Source: Jackrogersella multiformis (lineage: Eukaryota > Ascomycota > Sordariomycetes > Xylariales > Hypoxylaceae). Taken from it: 64,000 nt of DNA. The notes under the pieces are model-generated. The model was given only the letters and a program-made list of their open reading frames with translations. It searched no databases and was not told where the DNA came from. Made by a program: the position numbers and the translations under genes. Shown piece after piece: positions 11,901-24,343 of the stretch (positions are counted from its first letter, which is position 1; the number at the start of each line of letters is the position of its first letter). The stretch covers positions 1,860,001-1,924,000 of the forward strand of contig CADCXD010000010.1 of assembly GCA_902806575.1 (NCBI GenBank). The letters are read 5' to 3'.

Positions 11901-12751
11901 GCCCCCCGCCTTCGGCACCGATGTTTGGCAGCATGCCCCCAACGCCAGCTCCGTCCTCCTCCTTCAATTTTGCTTTCGGTCAGCAAGCGCCATCGACACC
12001 TAACCCGGCTCCGGCTAACCTGGGAAATTCTCTCTTCGGAGCATCTTCGAATGCAGGCAATGGAGCTCCCAGCTTTAGTTTTACGCAAGCAACACCAACA
12101 CCTAATGCATTCGCACCCAAACCTACGCCGGGTGGTTCGGCGAGTTTCGGCAGCTTTTTGCAAGCAAGCGGCGATACATCTACAAGAGCCAGTAAGGCAT
12201 CTCTCGATCAGCAAAACGTACAAGATCCCACTAACCCAGAATCAGACTCTCCGTTTCCAGCGCCCTCCAGCATAGGTACAACTCCAGTAAACGGTACACC
12301 GGAGCCACAAAGCCAAAATGAGGATGGCGAAGAGGCACATGAGCAGATATCGCTCACCGAGGGCGGACCAGGCGAAGAGGATGAGATCATACTGCATGAA
12401 GTGCGGGCTAAGGCGATAAAATTCGTGCCCATACGTAAGGGCAGTGAGGAAGAAGAGGAGAACAAGTCACCGTGGGCAACTCAAGGTGTCGGCCCCCTCC
12501 GTGTGCTCAAGAACAAGTCGACCGGGACTGTCCGCATGCTGCTACGTGCCGAGCCTCGAGGTCATATTGCCATGAACAAGGCTCTCCTCTCGGATATCGA
12601 GTACAGTGCCAAGGAGAAGACGATCAACTTCGCGGCAGCAAGCGACAGTGGGTTGGAACTTGAGACGTGGGTGTTGCAGGTGAAGAAGCCAGATTTCGCA
12701 CAGCAGCTGGTCAGCGTGCTGGAGGCGAACAAGGGTGCGAATAAGAAGTAA
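8948..12751 (+). CDS. NUP2: Nucleoporin Nup2 homologue (FG repeats, RanBP1-like C-terminus)
   Basis: A single uninterrupted frame of 1267 aa. Residues about 1-140 are basic and Ser/Thr-Pro rich. Residues about 141-235 form a conserved helical segment (DQFLAHKCPASFDDLQRRQF, later LRYGLYEFKNVKPSEEV) found near the N-terminus of filamentous-fungal Nup2 proteins. KRK-type basic patches follow (e.g. STKRKAEDD, SKRKADE) and could act as nuclear localisation signals. Residues about 370-1050 carry many FG units of the SLFG, PIFG, SIFG and FTFG kinds, which contact transport receptors. An acidic Glu-rich run lies near residue 450. Residues about 1150-1262 resemble a Ran-binding (RanBP1) domain: HEVRAKAIKFV, GVGPLRVLKN, RMLLRAEPRGHIAMN and LETWVLQVKKPDFAQQL. 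It should act at the nuclear basket in importin-alpha/Ran-dependent transport. The ATG at 8948 has an adenine-free but acceptable CACC context. Confidence 0.93.
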   Translation: MDASTPLKPRPPPGQQGSTPFRSASTSRFRSSLVPMNKSTPSRITRITGKLAKNTSHGRDLFNTSTPQTTRSTKFAPSLSADAMKMTPSARKFVQKNPHGGLSGTASTELFKMRIPSPDPELSGEALAKQVPDDPNRSGTIYADQFLAHKCPASFDDLQRRQFFCILDLRRLKYAANEIFAKKDWKLNIMNFAKEYEKSRGLIMLRYGLYEFKNVKPSEEVLKRWRATHNLPEPEPEAERTVVGGSVQNNRHPTAPDPTSTKRKAEDDLTPKDNALMASTANQNKRRNLAQEQAAPALTGPSPFKKSKRKADETDEPDENHPSKMPKSTPSAAKSKFESILNRTQNGSASPLKRTPLASFGAQKPSESQNLNFASKSNPFATSTNIFKPATVETVKEDSSTGSVLAENKIAPVPAKSASNIFSYLSESSANSSGNENGNADDEGDTESESEEEEASQEVQPSDQPSAGGSAGTNTPSTQSDSVSFDADKTPATFSMFGQNAKGGLFGRVQVGSNGQPLRATTDAEEQAAFSPMKQSAAEREQTTTPAKRPGDYTFNPATTPISFGTPASNATKTPATISNAESSKVPSKLENTATTKPPAPLFGASVPANPAFQPSAAARFGASTADAAAGSLFSGQKSTPATSNIFGGVEKAKQGDSSDVKEQQKGVSDVAQGFANITPQVETTKTPVPKEPMSIFGASITNTASTPQTSSLFSNSQKTTEHQANGGTNSQPIFGNAATASASSLFGASPTTSFSKGNGVNGSGATKSVFDTPAKQPSTCFMFNGSRPETTSSTNTASNGLSQETSSSNATATKPIFGSEGFKSTTATPSLFGNNSTTSASLFGAKSDGATPAAKKPATTAMPSLFGNNQTPPINFFNSKPSDVMPAEKKNEPQTTMPSSSFASTVPSFTFGSQSAAPALNSSQTSFTPSMIFGGVQSNGGDSKKPEIQFGNSTSFSQAPSSTGFTFTAGGNGQSFNNPFVSSSPPPSAPMFGSMPPTPAPSSSFNFAFGQQAPSTPNPAPANLGNSLFGASSNAGNGAPSFSFTQATPTPNAFAPKPTPGGSASFGSFLQASGDTSTRASKASLDQQNVQDPTNPESDSPFPAPSSIGTTPVNGTPEPQSQNEDGEEAHEQISLTEGGPGEEDEIILHEVRAKAIKFVPIRKGSEEEEENKSPWATQGVGPLRVLKNKSTGTVRMLLRAEPRGHIAMNKALLSDIEYSAKEKTINFAAASDSGLELETWVLQVKKPDFAQQLVSVLEANKGANKK

Positions 12752-13907
12752 TTTGTGAATGATGGCGGAAACATGTGGCCCTTTTGGTGGTTTGACAGAT
12801 TGGCCTAAGGCGTTCGGCGGGGATATACTAAAGTATAGCATCGATGAAGGTTATTGTTCAGGACTCGATTCGAGAGAGAAAACGCATTAATGGAGCCCTG
12901 AGTATTATGAAAAGCAGCATGCGTTGGAAAGTTGAGGAACGAACGCATTGAGGGAAAATGAAACTTGCATTTATCACCGCTTTAGCTAATGTTTAACCTG
13001 GTTTGTTATTACTTGCTACCTTACCTACTAGGTACTTATTACTTGGCTTGGAACTAGGGCTACCTCCTAGGTATCCAGCCTACCTAGTACTCAAGCAGAG
13101 CTTGTAGATTATTGTACGATCTTGATTGCAATGCAGCAAGCATCACGAACAGTACCTATATCAATGGTTTTCGTCGATGCCTACCTACATGTAGGTACCT
13201 AGGTACACTAGAAAATTCCTACTGGGCAGTGATAGAAATAGCTCTGGAAGTAAACTGGGGCCGACCTAGCTATTGTCCTATTATATTTACCTAAGGCACC
13301 TAAGGTAGGAGCTGATGCCCAATGGCCCCCCTTTTAATAAGGTTTTTTTTTCTTTTCCTCCTTGTTGCCCAACGTAGCGGAACAGGGCTAAAGGTTAGTT
13401 ACCGAAGGTTCATTAGCTGCACATGGCATTCCGTGCATTTAAGGCGCATCATGGATCTATGGGTCCCAACCTTATCAATCTAGCGTAGTTACGTGCATGT
13501 ACAAGCACTTACCTTAGTAGTTCTAGGAATTCTGCCTATCACGGTCTCGAGAGCTAAGTACCCCGAGGTATAAGTTTGTACCCTTTAGGCCGGGCCTATT
13601 ATAGGGCTATACTATACTGTGTACCTAGGTAGCTTGGAGGTAACAAGTTTTTCCCTAGCCGCAAAATTTTCTTCTTCGATCGCCTGCAATCAAATCAAAT
13701 CAAACCGAATTGAATGCTCCCGGTTTGGAAAAGGCAAATATTTTCGCCGTGCAGTAGTATTTCTTACCGTTGTTGGACGACGGCGCCTTTCCTATCCGCA
13801 TAAATACCCACCAGGAGGCTCGTCGTGGTAATAATAACAACGGGAGTATTTCTACTTCTCTCTCGTCCTATCGCCGGTATTCGATACTTACTGCTAAACC
13901 AACGACG
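12752..13907. other. Intergenic region between NUP2 and spermidine synthase
   Basis: No gene supported. Palindromic motif copies are dense (13021-13100, 13191-13206, 13619-13632). The final 250 nt before the spermidine synthase ATG lack clear features apart from a C/T-rich stretch. Confidence 0.55.
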
Positions 13908-15584
<1,677 letters not shown>

Positions 15585-15975
15585 GCGGGGCGGGGTTGGG
15601 CTAGTCGGATGGCGTGTGTTTGGGAAGGGAAATAGAGGCGTGGGATGGTTAAGTACGTGATGAGTTCCGCGTATCCGCCTGTCTTAGATATTCACGCGGA
15701 GACCCGCGCAGGTAGCCGGGGGAATCAATAGATCGGCTTATGGTCGGTGTCTCGCCTGCGAATCTGGAGTCGTGAGAGTTATATGCGGCTATGATACTTG
15801 TAGTGCACACTTTGCTGGCTGGGGCCAGGGTGAGGTGGAGGGGGTAGACTGTTCTGTGCCTAGCTCGTGTAGGTAAGTACGCTGTGTATAAGCACTGTGA
15901 TCGTCATGCTGAATTTATTTTTGGTAGGCATAATTTGAAATGCAAAGCAGACCGTATTTTTATTGCATATCATTC
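15585..15975. other. Convergent 3' ends
   Basis: 391 bp separate the stop of spermidine synthase from the stop of the minus-strand STAND-N/ubiquitin-like gene. It should contain both 3' untranslated regions. No other feature is seen. Confidence 0.6.
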
Positions 15976-17422
15976 CTAATCGAACGATACCTTTATTGGC
16001 TCTCTATTTTTAACCAATTTCGGTCTTCGCAGTTGTATTTTCATACCTGGCTCAATATACATCCCCCAATACCTCGGACGAATGCTCACGCCCTCCTGAT
16101 CCACAAGATATATGCGGTAATAATCAAGCTCATCCTCAAATGATTCTGATTCAGGTTGAGGATAATATTCGTCAATAGAAAATATTTCCTTAAGCACGCA
16201 GCAGAGTTTCTAAACAAATCGTCGATTAGTTAAGTAAAGAGAAGCCACCTTGACTTAGTTGAAGAATATAAATGGAATAGCTCTAACATAGTCTTCGTTG
16301 ACCTCCTCGTAGGGATATTTACTTAGTGATCCGTCTGGATCTTCAAAGGTGACCCAACCTGCTGGTTTCTTGGGCGTGGGGATATTAATGATGTCTTGAG
16401 ACTGATCTCCGGAATTTTTAGCAGGTATGATTGTGGACGGCGTTGAGGTTGTGCTTATGTTCTCGGCTTGTAGGCTAGCTATTATCTTTTGCACGAGCTG
16501 GAGGAACTGCTTTTCGACGGAATATGTCTCCAGGACGACTTCTTCGATGCCGCATTCAGATGCGCTCTCTAACACTTGATCAAATGTGTCTTCCACCTGC
16601 CGGTCGATCTCCTCGATCTCTTTCGGCGAAGGGTCTTCGCCGTCGTTCCCCGGGGGTTGATACCGCACCATGGCAGACTGGCCGTTCGAAGTCCTAGTAG
16701 TAGTGGTGGAGCTCTCCTCTTTTCCCTTATTGTAGTGGATAGTTAGAGACAAAGGGGTCTGAAGAGGCTGTTCCGTTAAAGAAAGCTGTCGTAACCCGTT
16801 CCCCAAATCGCGGTGCAATTTCCTAATGCTCGCGGCGCTGTTCTCTAGGACGACTTGAGCCAGGGTATTTTGCATGCTACTCACCGTTAGTTTTCCAATT
16901 CTATTATGTACGTATGGATGGGAGAGGGTGTGGTGGCACATACTAAGTTGCACCGTCGTTCTGGTCAATGTTCAATATCGTCAATATCGGAGTCAACAGA
17001 GAAAACTGTTGTTTCAAGGCGCTCCTACAGCGGTGTACCTTCTTCTTGCTCCTGAGATACCACATGATGCGGAGGCCAATTTGCTCAAGCTTCTTTTTGC
17101 TGTCCCGAAAACGCTTCAAGAGCGGGGCGAGACTTTCCTGGAGGCTGCGGTATGTTTCGAAGATCGTCTGGCAGACATTCACTAGACGTTCAATCACGGC
17201 TATGATGCTCGGAGCGACGTTTTCCTGGCACTCGAGGACGTCTTTGATTACACCCATCGTCCGCGTATACATGTCCACCTCCGAAGCGACATCGCGCACA
17301 TCTTCGCCGGCGGCACCGATGCCGTCCGCGACCGAATAGAGCGCCTTTGTCACTTGAATCCCAAGGGAGACCAGTCCAGCAATAGCGCTAGGGACAGCGA
17401 GGGCCTCCCCGATGCCTGACAT
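15976..17422 (-). CDS. STAND-type N-terminal domain protein with C-terminal fungal ubiquitin-like domain
   Basis: Modelled as exons 16944-17422, 16288-16876 and 15976-16209, 433 aa. The N-terminus (MSGIGEALAVPSAIAGLVSL, then ADGIGAAGEDVRDVASEVD) resembles the helical N-terminal domain of fungal STAND/NACHT proteins (PF17111-like). It is followed to residue about 150 by helices with a basic patch RSKKKVHRCRS. The middle (about 200-330) is charged and Thr/Ser rich, with no P-loop or NACHT motif. The C-terminus (about 333-420) looks like the ubiquitin-like domain often found in such fungal proteins: WVTFEDPDGS, YYRIYLVDQEG, then RYWGMYIEPGMKIQLRR. The ATG at 17422 was chosen because the apparent upstream start is TTG. 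The second intron is uncertain: its donor GTTAGA is weak, and without splicing the protein stops at 16258 and loses the ubiquitin-like domain. A role in heterokaryon incompatibility or cell-death signalling is inference only. Confidence 0.7.
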
Positions 17423-19386
17423 GGCTGGTAACAACGAGGCTGCGTCGCTCGCTAATATATCAAAATAAGCTACGGTTACTATTGTTTGTTCCTCTAATGA
17501 TATGCTTAACTCATGTCATCGAAGAAATGGAATTGAGGAATGAGGATAGTTGAAATCCTATATAAATTAGATATATATGATATATAATACTAAATCTGGT
17601 TTCTACGCGAGGCGGATTGTCGAAGGTAAACGGGCTGTGTGCATAGACTACGTCGGCAGATGCAGCTGAGCCAAGGCATCTCGGAAGGTGTTTTGCAGTG
17701 GTAGTCCAATGATATCTAAGTAGAGAGTCTCATATCATTGATTCGGTGAAATCTACATGCTATTATATGCACATATCCCCAAGCTGGCGCAAAGCCTGCC
17801 TGGTGAATTCCCGGCTCCTAATTGAGGAGAACCTCGAGGAGATGGAAAAGTTAAAGAAATGAAGGTTACTAAAATCCTAATGAGTTCTTATCACGGAAAA
17901 AGATTCCTCCCAGACATCATCGTCTTGATACTCATCGTAATCTTTAGCTTGGGTGGAATTCTGGGTAAGATTATGAAATACAGAACTTGTGAATCGAGGA
18001 TGAGATTAAAGCCTAAGCGGGCGACTGATACTTCGAACTTTACAAGTACTTGGCAAATGTCTCATATATAGCGTCATTGAGAGATGAGAAGATCTAGATG
18101 CATACCACTGAGAAACTCGGAGCTTTTTGTATGCCTAATTGTCAATGAGATTGGTAGGTACAGCCACTCCGCTGAGCAATGCCCGCATGCCCCTTTCGAT
18201 TTTGAGCGATCACCAAGAGAGGGGAAAACAGAAGTCCTAGAATGTGGCTATGGCGTAAATAATATAACAAAGGAGAAAGCAGCAACACGTAACATGGTCT
18301 GTGACCGGCTTGCTGAGCACCGCTGCAAGAAGTTTCTATATATAACTAGCTGACTCACGGATGGAGGATAATTTCTAATATTACCGATACTACAGTGAGC
18401 TCTCTCGCATACACGCGCGCCTGTTATCAGCTAAGCCGGACTACTACCTACCCAGGCACGCAAGAGGTAATCTGGCCATGTCGTCAGAGACGTATTGCCT
18501 TTACATTACATTGCGATAGACAGGCCGGGACAGACGGGTGTTGAGGGACAAGAGAAGTCATATCATGTCATATCATATCACAAACGTATCTCCATCCCCT
18601 AGCCTCCCCCCTGGCTCGGTGGCTTGATCGGCCAATCGATCCTCGTAGCCATAGACGATGATATCAAAACGCACACGACGGAGATATCATTATGCAAGAA
18701 ATCGATCTCAAGAGCAAGCCGACGAGCCGTGCCGTGTGCATCTCCCCAGATCGTCAGCTCCGGCATAAGGCATGGGGATTGAATGCGTACTAAGCAGGTA
18801 AGCGAGCAAACCAGCTAGCTGGCAGATCCGTACGGAATTTATGTCGCCGCCGATCCCGCAGCGCTGCATGACGAACAGGCGCTTCGGCGCTTAACTTCAA
18901 TCTGGTCGAGCTTCTCACCTTGGCTTTTGTAGGGGTTTCTTATATACCGTACCTAAAATATACTATGCCTATGCTGTCACTAACGCCACCGAGGTAACGT
19001 CCATCCGGGTCCCGTTTCCTTCCAGGGCGGGCAATAGGTAGGCGGATGTGAGTATCCATGTGGGGTCGGGGGATAAACGAGGCTGTTACTTAAACATCTG
19101 CACCCCGCTGACTCGCATTGTGATACTATCTTTGGCATTAGGCAAGGGTGTCGTGCGGTAGGCACTGTTACCTTTCCCTTAAGGGCAAAAGATTCGCCTC
19201 CTCGGCGGTCTCGACCATCTGATGGAGGACTAGGGCGATGGCTTCTACGTCAGTTGTTTAGAGGCTCGTGGATTAGGAGATCGACTACCTAGTGTGCCTA
19301 GGTAGGTAACATTGAAGCTGATGAAAAAAATCTTGCTGCTAGGCTAGTTCGACCGCTGGGTAGCCCCCACAGACCACTGGGCAGGT

Positions 19387-19418
19387 CATTCGAGGTCCAT
19401 TCGAGGTCCATTCAAGGT
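19387..19418. repeat. 11-bp tandem repeat
   Basis: Two exact copies of CATTCGAGGTC followed by a third, partly diverged copy (CATTCAAGGT) within the gene-free region. Confidence 0.6.
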
Positions 19419-21136
19419 TTCACGCACAGACGTGCGGGAGATGACTGATAACCGGTAGGGAGCTGGGTTAGTTGCGTTGGTGTACCATAGTTCTGACCCA
19501 TTCAACAATATTATCACGATTCCTACCATCACTTTTAAACACCGAGAAGATCTGACGGGCCGAAATCAAAACACGACAATCCTAGACATCTTTCCAGAGC
19601 CGTGCTACCCTAACCATGAGGAGGATGTTCGTATTTGGAGATGACTGTTGAAATGCGGGATAGTGGCACCACTCGGCATGTCTAGGGGCTAATAGGGTAA
19701 CCTTACTACAGATGCAGCCAATGGCGGCCACGACAAACTTTCCTGGTCTGCATGCAGTGGTGCAGAAAAGCAAGGCTCGAGATCCTTCGTCGAATACGCA
19801 ATATGCTGCTGTAGCCATACTGCCATGGTGGGTTGTCCTCCGGGGGTGAGACGGCAGTAGCCTTGTAATTCGCTAACCAGACAACGTGGCTTGGAGATCT
19901 TTCAGGCGTTATCTTTTTCGGTGTAAAATGCTACATAAGCAGTAGTCTATACAGCAGTATGTATACATAGTAGAGGTATTCGTTAACAAGGCTACCTAGG
20001 TACTCGAGGAGTTCTAGATAGAATCGCCAAGGTCGTGCGAGTGAGACACCGATGATCTTTCATCTGAATACCCAGGTACCTAAGTAGGTATGAAGTATTT
20101 GCCAATAAGAAGTCTTAGCAAATAGCCGCTGTCGATTCCTCTCCTCTCATAGTTCACAACCGAGGCGTAGATGAACCGGACAACCATTGAGGACTCGTGA
20201 TAAATAATAACCTGGAAGCGAGGTAGATACCTAAACCACAAGACTTGATACCAGCATCCGTAGGCCAAGCGACCCCACGATTGGGAGGGATCCTGATGTC
20301 GGGGATGAAGACTCCACTTCTATGGTTGACTCGTAACTGGAGGATAACCAGAAGGGTTGTATGTTGTAAGTAATAGATTGAAGATTATACATAGTAGGCA
20401 TCTTGTTGCTGCACGTATAAGCAGATTAGATCCTTCGATATGACTTATCTTAGAGACCATGTGTTTATGATGTTTATAATTAATTTGCAACGACCCCTTT
20501 TTCGTCAATTGATGTAGTATTTAAAGGTTGAAGTTATGCCGAACCCGTTATGTGTACGTACATGTCGCATTAAAGAGAAACTACTTAGGTACTCTAGGTA
20601 CCTAGCTGGTGTACTTAGGTACATAACGTAGTAGGAAAGGTAGGAGGTAGGCTGGGTCGGGGATAGTGTGCCCGGTCGATCTTTTCAAAAATAATCCCCA
20701 CCTGGCACTGGCACTCGCGTCCAGCGGATGAAAGAGAGACATCCACGGATAAGCTTATGCCTACTTAGGTTAGGTACCGCACCTAGCTAAGGTATGTGTA
20801 AGCTCTGTGGACTGACTCGTACATCTCGTAGGCTGGTAGGACATAAAGCCATATGCTCTAAATTAAGGGTGACACGAGCCTCGAAGCTAGGCCTTATCGG
20901 ATCGCTAGAAGCACGGTTAGTACCCGCTACTCCACCTCTAGCCACGTTTTTTCTTTCTCTCTTTCTTCCTTGATATACCTAGGTACATATGCGGGTGTTG
21001 GGCTGCTAGCTTAACTTAAACTGCTCAGGTATCCCAGCTAAGGACAATTAGTTTAGGAGCTAGTCCTCGGCGTTGGATTCCCTAAATTCGATTGGCAACA
21101 CTCGGTGCCGATTGGTGTGTGGTTGCTGTAGATTAA

Positions 21137-21152
21137 AATATATATATATATA
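21137..21152. repeat. TA dinucleotide run
   Basis: A short (TA)n microsatellite in noncoding DNA, next to several palindromic motif copies at 21160-21200. Confidence 0.6.
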
Positions 21153-24060
21153 CATACGTAAGTACCTATATAGGCACACTAGTACCTACCCAGGTAGGTA
21201 GGCGCAGAAGGACAGTAAGGTTACTATCTAAGGCGTAAGTGCGCCGGGATCCATCCGCGCTTATGTACATCCATTACCTGCTAGGTACCAGGTAAGTAAA
21301 GAGAAACACATTCGGATTATTCGTTTACGAACGACTTAAAAGGGAGGCAGATCTAGAAGAACCGGAATTAAGAGAATAAAAGATCCATACGCCTAAAATA
21401 AGAATCTCTACTTATTAGGTAGGTAGCTACAATAGCTAGGTGTACTGAAGTTTGCAGTGCCTCTTTTAAAGGATAGTGTCCAACACTACCGCTCCTCGTC
21501 ATCCTCAGTGTAGCAATAAGGTTGTGACGACGCTCCGATCATTTTTCGAACGAGTAACCAAGAGAGGCTGACAGCACATGGCAGTGTCATACACACACAC
21601 ATTGAGATTGATAATACCTTTTAAGGGTTATTGTAGGACGACTAATGACAGGGCATACATAGGAGCGATTTTGCTGATATTTGATTCGGCTAGATAGCAT
21701 AATATATACATGCATAACGTGCTAAGTATATAAAGTACATATTATTCTCACGCATCTATTACATGCATTACATGCATCTAAGCGCATAGTGTAAAGGGAG
21801 TACGTAGTGGAGGGAGCCAACTAGGATAAGTTAGCAGTTCGAATATTAACGTCTCGGGTTGGCGAACCCTACGTGCGGCGCCTTTTCTTTTATCCCTGTA
21901 CATCTCATCCGTCCTCATAAGTACTAGCACTTAGAAATATGGCGTGTTCTTAGCGAATTCTGCGAAAAGTTCCAGGTGCTCTACTTACTATGTAAGCTGT
22001 AAGTAACTAGGCAGGTAAATAGCATTTCGTCTCGTTGTCGCTTACCTAGGTACTTTTAACAGCCTTGCTTTCTTTATTGCTTTTTTATATACCGAACGTA
22101 CGGATGCATGTATGATTGCCTTTATTATCGGTAACGAAGAGAAGGGCATCGCATAAGTTTGCTTTAGAAGAGAGTGAATAAGAGAACTATATCTTGGCAA
22201 ATATTACATAAGTAGTTTAACGGTTTATATTAATTTAGTTTGAACACCACCTGCCTTAAGTTATCTAATCAACTCCAGCTTTATGACGACTAGCTAAACT
22301 GTAACATCGTTAGAATTTATCACTAGCATAACTTAGGTACTTACTTACCTGGAGGTAAGAATATTGAAGGTATTGCAAATGCAAGTATAGACGTCTTTAA
22401 GGAGGGTTAGCCCATGGATACACACTTATCCGTAGCAGCATACATTACACAATTTACATAACATGCACCCTTACGTTACTTACCTGTACTAAGGGGAACA
22501 TCCCCAGTGATCGGATGGATGTTAGCTTACCTCATGCTGTTAGCTGCAAAAAATTACGCCGTGCATCGTAGTCGCGTGGTGTTGAATACCTACATACTAG
22601 GTAGGTAGGTATCCATGGATCATTTATGAATATTCCTTCATAAGCGGAGCTGCTCAACACCTCGAGGGATGGCCTCAATTCCATCTGTACTATGTAGTGT
22701 TTCGAGTACTTTCTTCTCCACTCTGTAAGGTACACTCCTAGTTGAAACTGCCCAACGAGCTATATGTATACATTGATATCCCGCTAAGAAATGACCTGGA
22801 AAGTGGATACCTGATGGAAGGCTATTAAGTACCTAGGTAACTCCAGCTACCTAGCCTTAAGTCCTTAATCCCTGGGGGCTTTTCTGACATAACATTCATC
22901 ATTCTGCCGTGCATAGTGTAGGTAGCTAATACATAGTGTACCTATTAGGCTTAGGGTATTAATTGAATTAATCATTTAATCAGTCCAACACTAGTCGAGT
23001 CATCGCTTAGACGAGCCGTCCGTCATTCACTCAATGTCTCTCCCGTCATCAATACACAATATCCCCTCGACTAAAATCGAAAGCCTTTGAAGCACTAAAC
23101 AGATGAGTCCGTAACAGCCACTTGGATGGTTATGTGGTTCGTGCAGATGGTTCGCGGTTCTTAATACATATTACGCTTCTAGCCCTTTAATGCATAAGCA
23201 AGGCATGGCAAAGCGTGGCATGGGTGAAATATTTATGATTTTCCTCCCATGCTAGGTACATACCTGGTATGTATTCACGTTTAACGTAGCACTACCTACT
23301 CTTACCTCACCCTTTTCTGATTTCTTACCCCCCCTTTTCTACTGCCTGTCCTGGTCCAGTTCCCAAGGTACAACACACATACATACCTACCTACCTCATA
23401 TCTAGTGTACACATAATTATATACGTACATCGATATACATCCCGTGGAGCTAGGTACCTAGCATAACCTAACTGCTACTATTACCAGCTACCTACTTACC
23501 TACCTGGTAACGAGGGCGCAGATACACTGGATGCGTGTATGTACATAGTAGTGTAGTAGGAGGGTAGTAAGAAGAAGAAGAAAATTACTGGCGTACGTTG
23601 CTGACAGGAGGGAATTATAATTATTTATCACCCAAGCCCTACCCGTCGACAACCTTATTCGAAGCTTCCCGTTTTTTCTTCTTTTCCCTTCGCTCGAGCC
23701 TCCTTCCATACCCCGGCTACTCGACAGGGTTCCAATTTCCAATTCTTGGTCTAATCATCTTATGTATCCCGGGGACTCGAAGCAGCGAAACTAGCAGGAC
23801 CCATCCATCCTAACAATTGCTTAGTATTGTTTTTTGGTTTTGGACTTTTGATCTTTAGTTCCTCTCCTATTAAATTATTAGGAAGCACTAAAAGGCAAAA
23901 AGGACTTCAAGTCATAATACCGCTTATATTTTGTATCCGGAGCCTTCTACTATTACAAGCTTCCAAGCTTGATCGCGCCATCAACTTCAACCCTCCAAAT
24001 CTAATTATCATCGAGCTGTTTCGTTCTCAACCCCCGAGCTAGCTAGCCTACCTTCTCCGC

Positions 24061-24083
24061 ATCATCATCATCATCACCATCAC
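24061..24083 (+). repeat. ATC trinucleotide repeat in G-alpha leader
   Basis: Six or more ATC/ACC triplets (ATCATCATCATCATCACCATCAC region) about 270 nt before the G-alpha start, probably in the promoter or leader. Confidence 0.6.
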
Positions 24084-24343
24084 GAAGCTGCGACTTCTGT
24101 AGTTGTCTTCGTCATTTGAGCATTTTGTTTATTCTTCTTCTTTTTTTTCCTTTTAAATTTGGTTGCGCTACGTATGATCGTTATCCTCGTGAGGCTCCGG
24201 CTCTTGTATATTTTTATAACTGTCTAAATACACACGAGTTCTGGTTCATCCCCGCGCTCCCGGATGAACACGCGAGCCCTCACCCTCACAATACAATCCT
24301 AGGAGTAAATAAACCCTAACGTACCTATTACACATCGCCCAAC

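Larger units (their letters stand above)
17423..24343. other. 6.9 kb region without recognisable genes
   Basis: No frame longer than about 90 codons has protein-like content, and I recognise no transposase, integrase, tRNA or decayed gene. It holds many copies of the TAGGTACCTA-type motif (near 19290, 20070, 20580-20640, 20770, 21180-21200, 21290, 22030, 22590, 22820, 23380-23500), a TA run near 21137-21152 and short tandem repeats. The stretch from about 23640 to 24343 is C/T-rich and probably the promoter and leader of the G-alpha gene. Long noncoding RNA or a distant regulatory region cannot be excluded. Confidence 0.55.

Noticed and set aside
17859..18071. 70-codon frame with one hydrophobic segment
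   Set aside because: No homology recognised, no supporting context; chance frame in AT-rich DNA.
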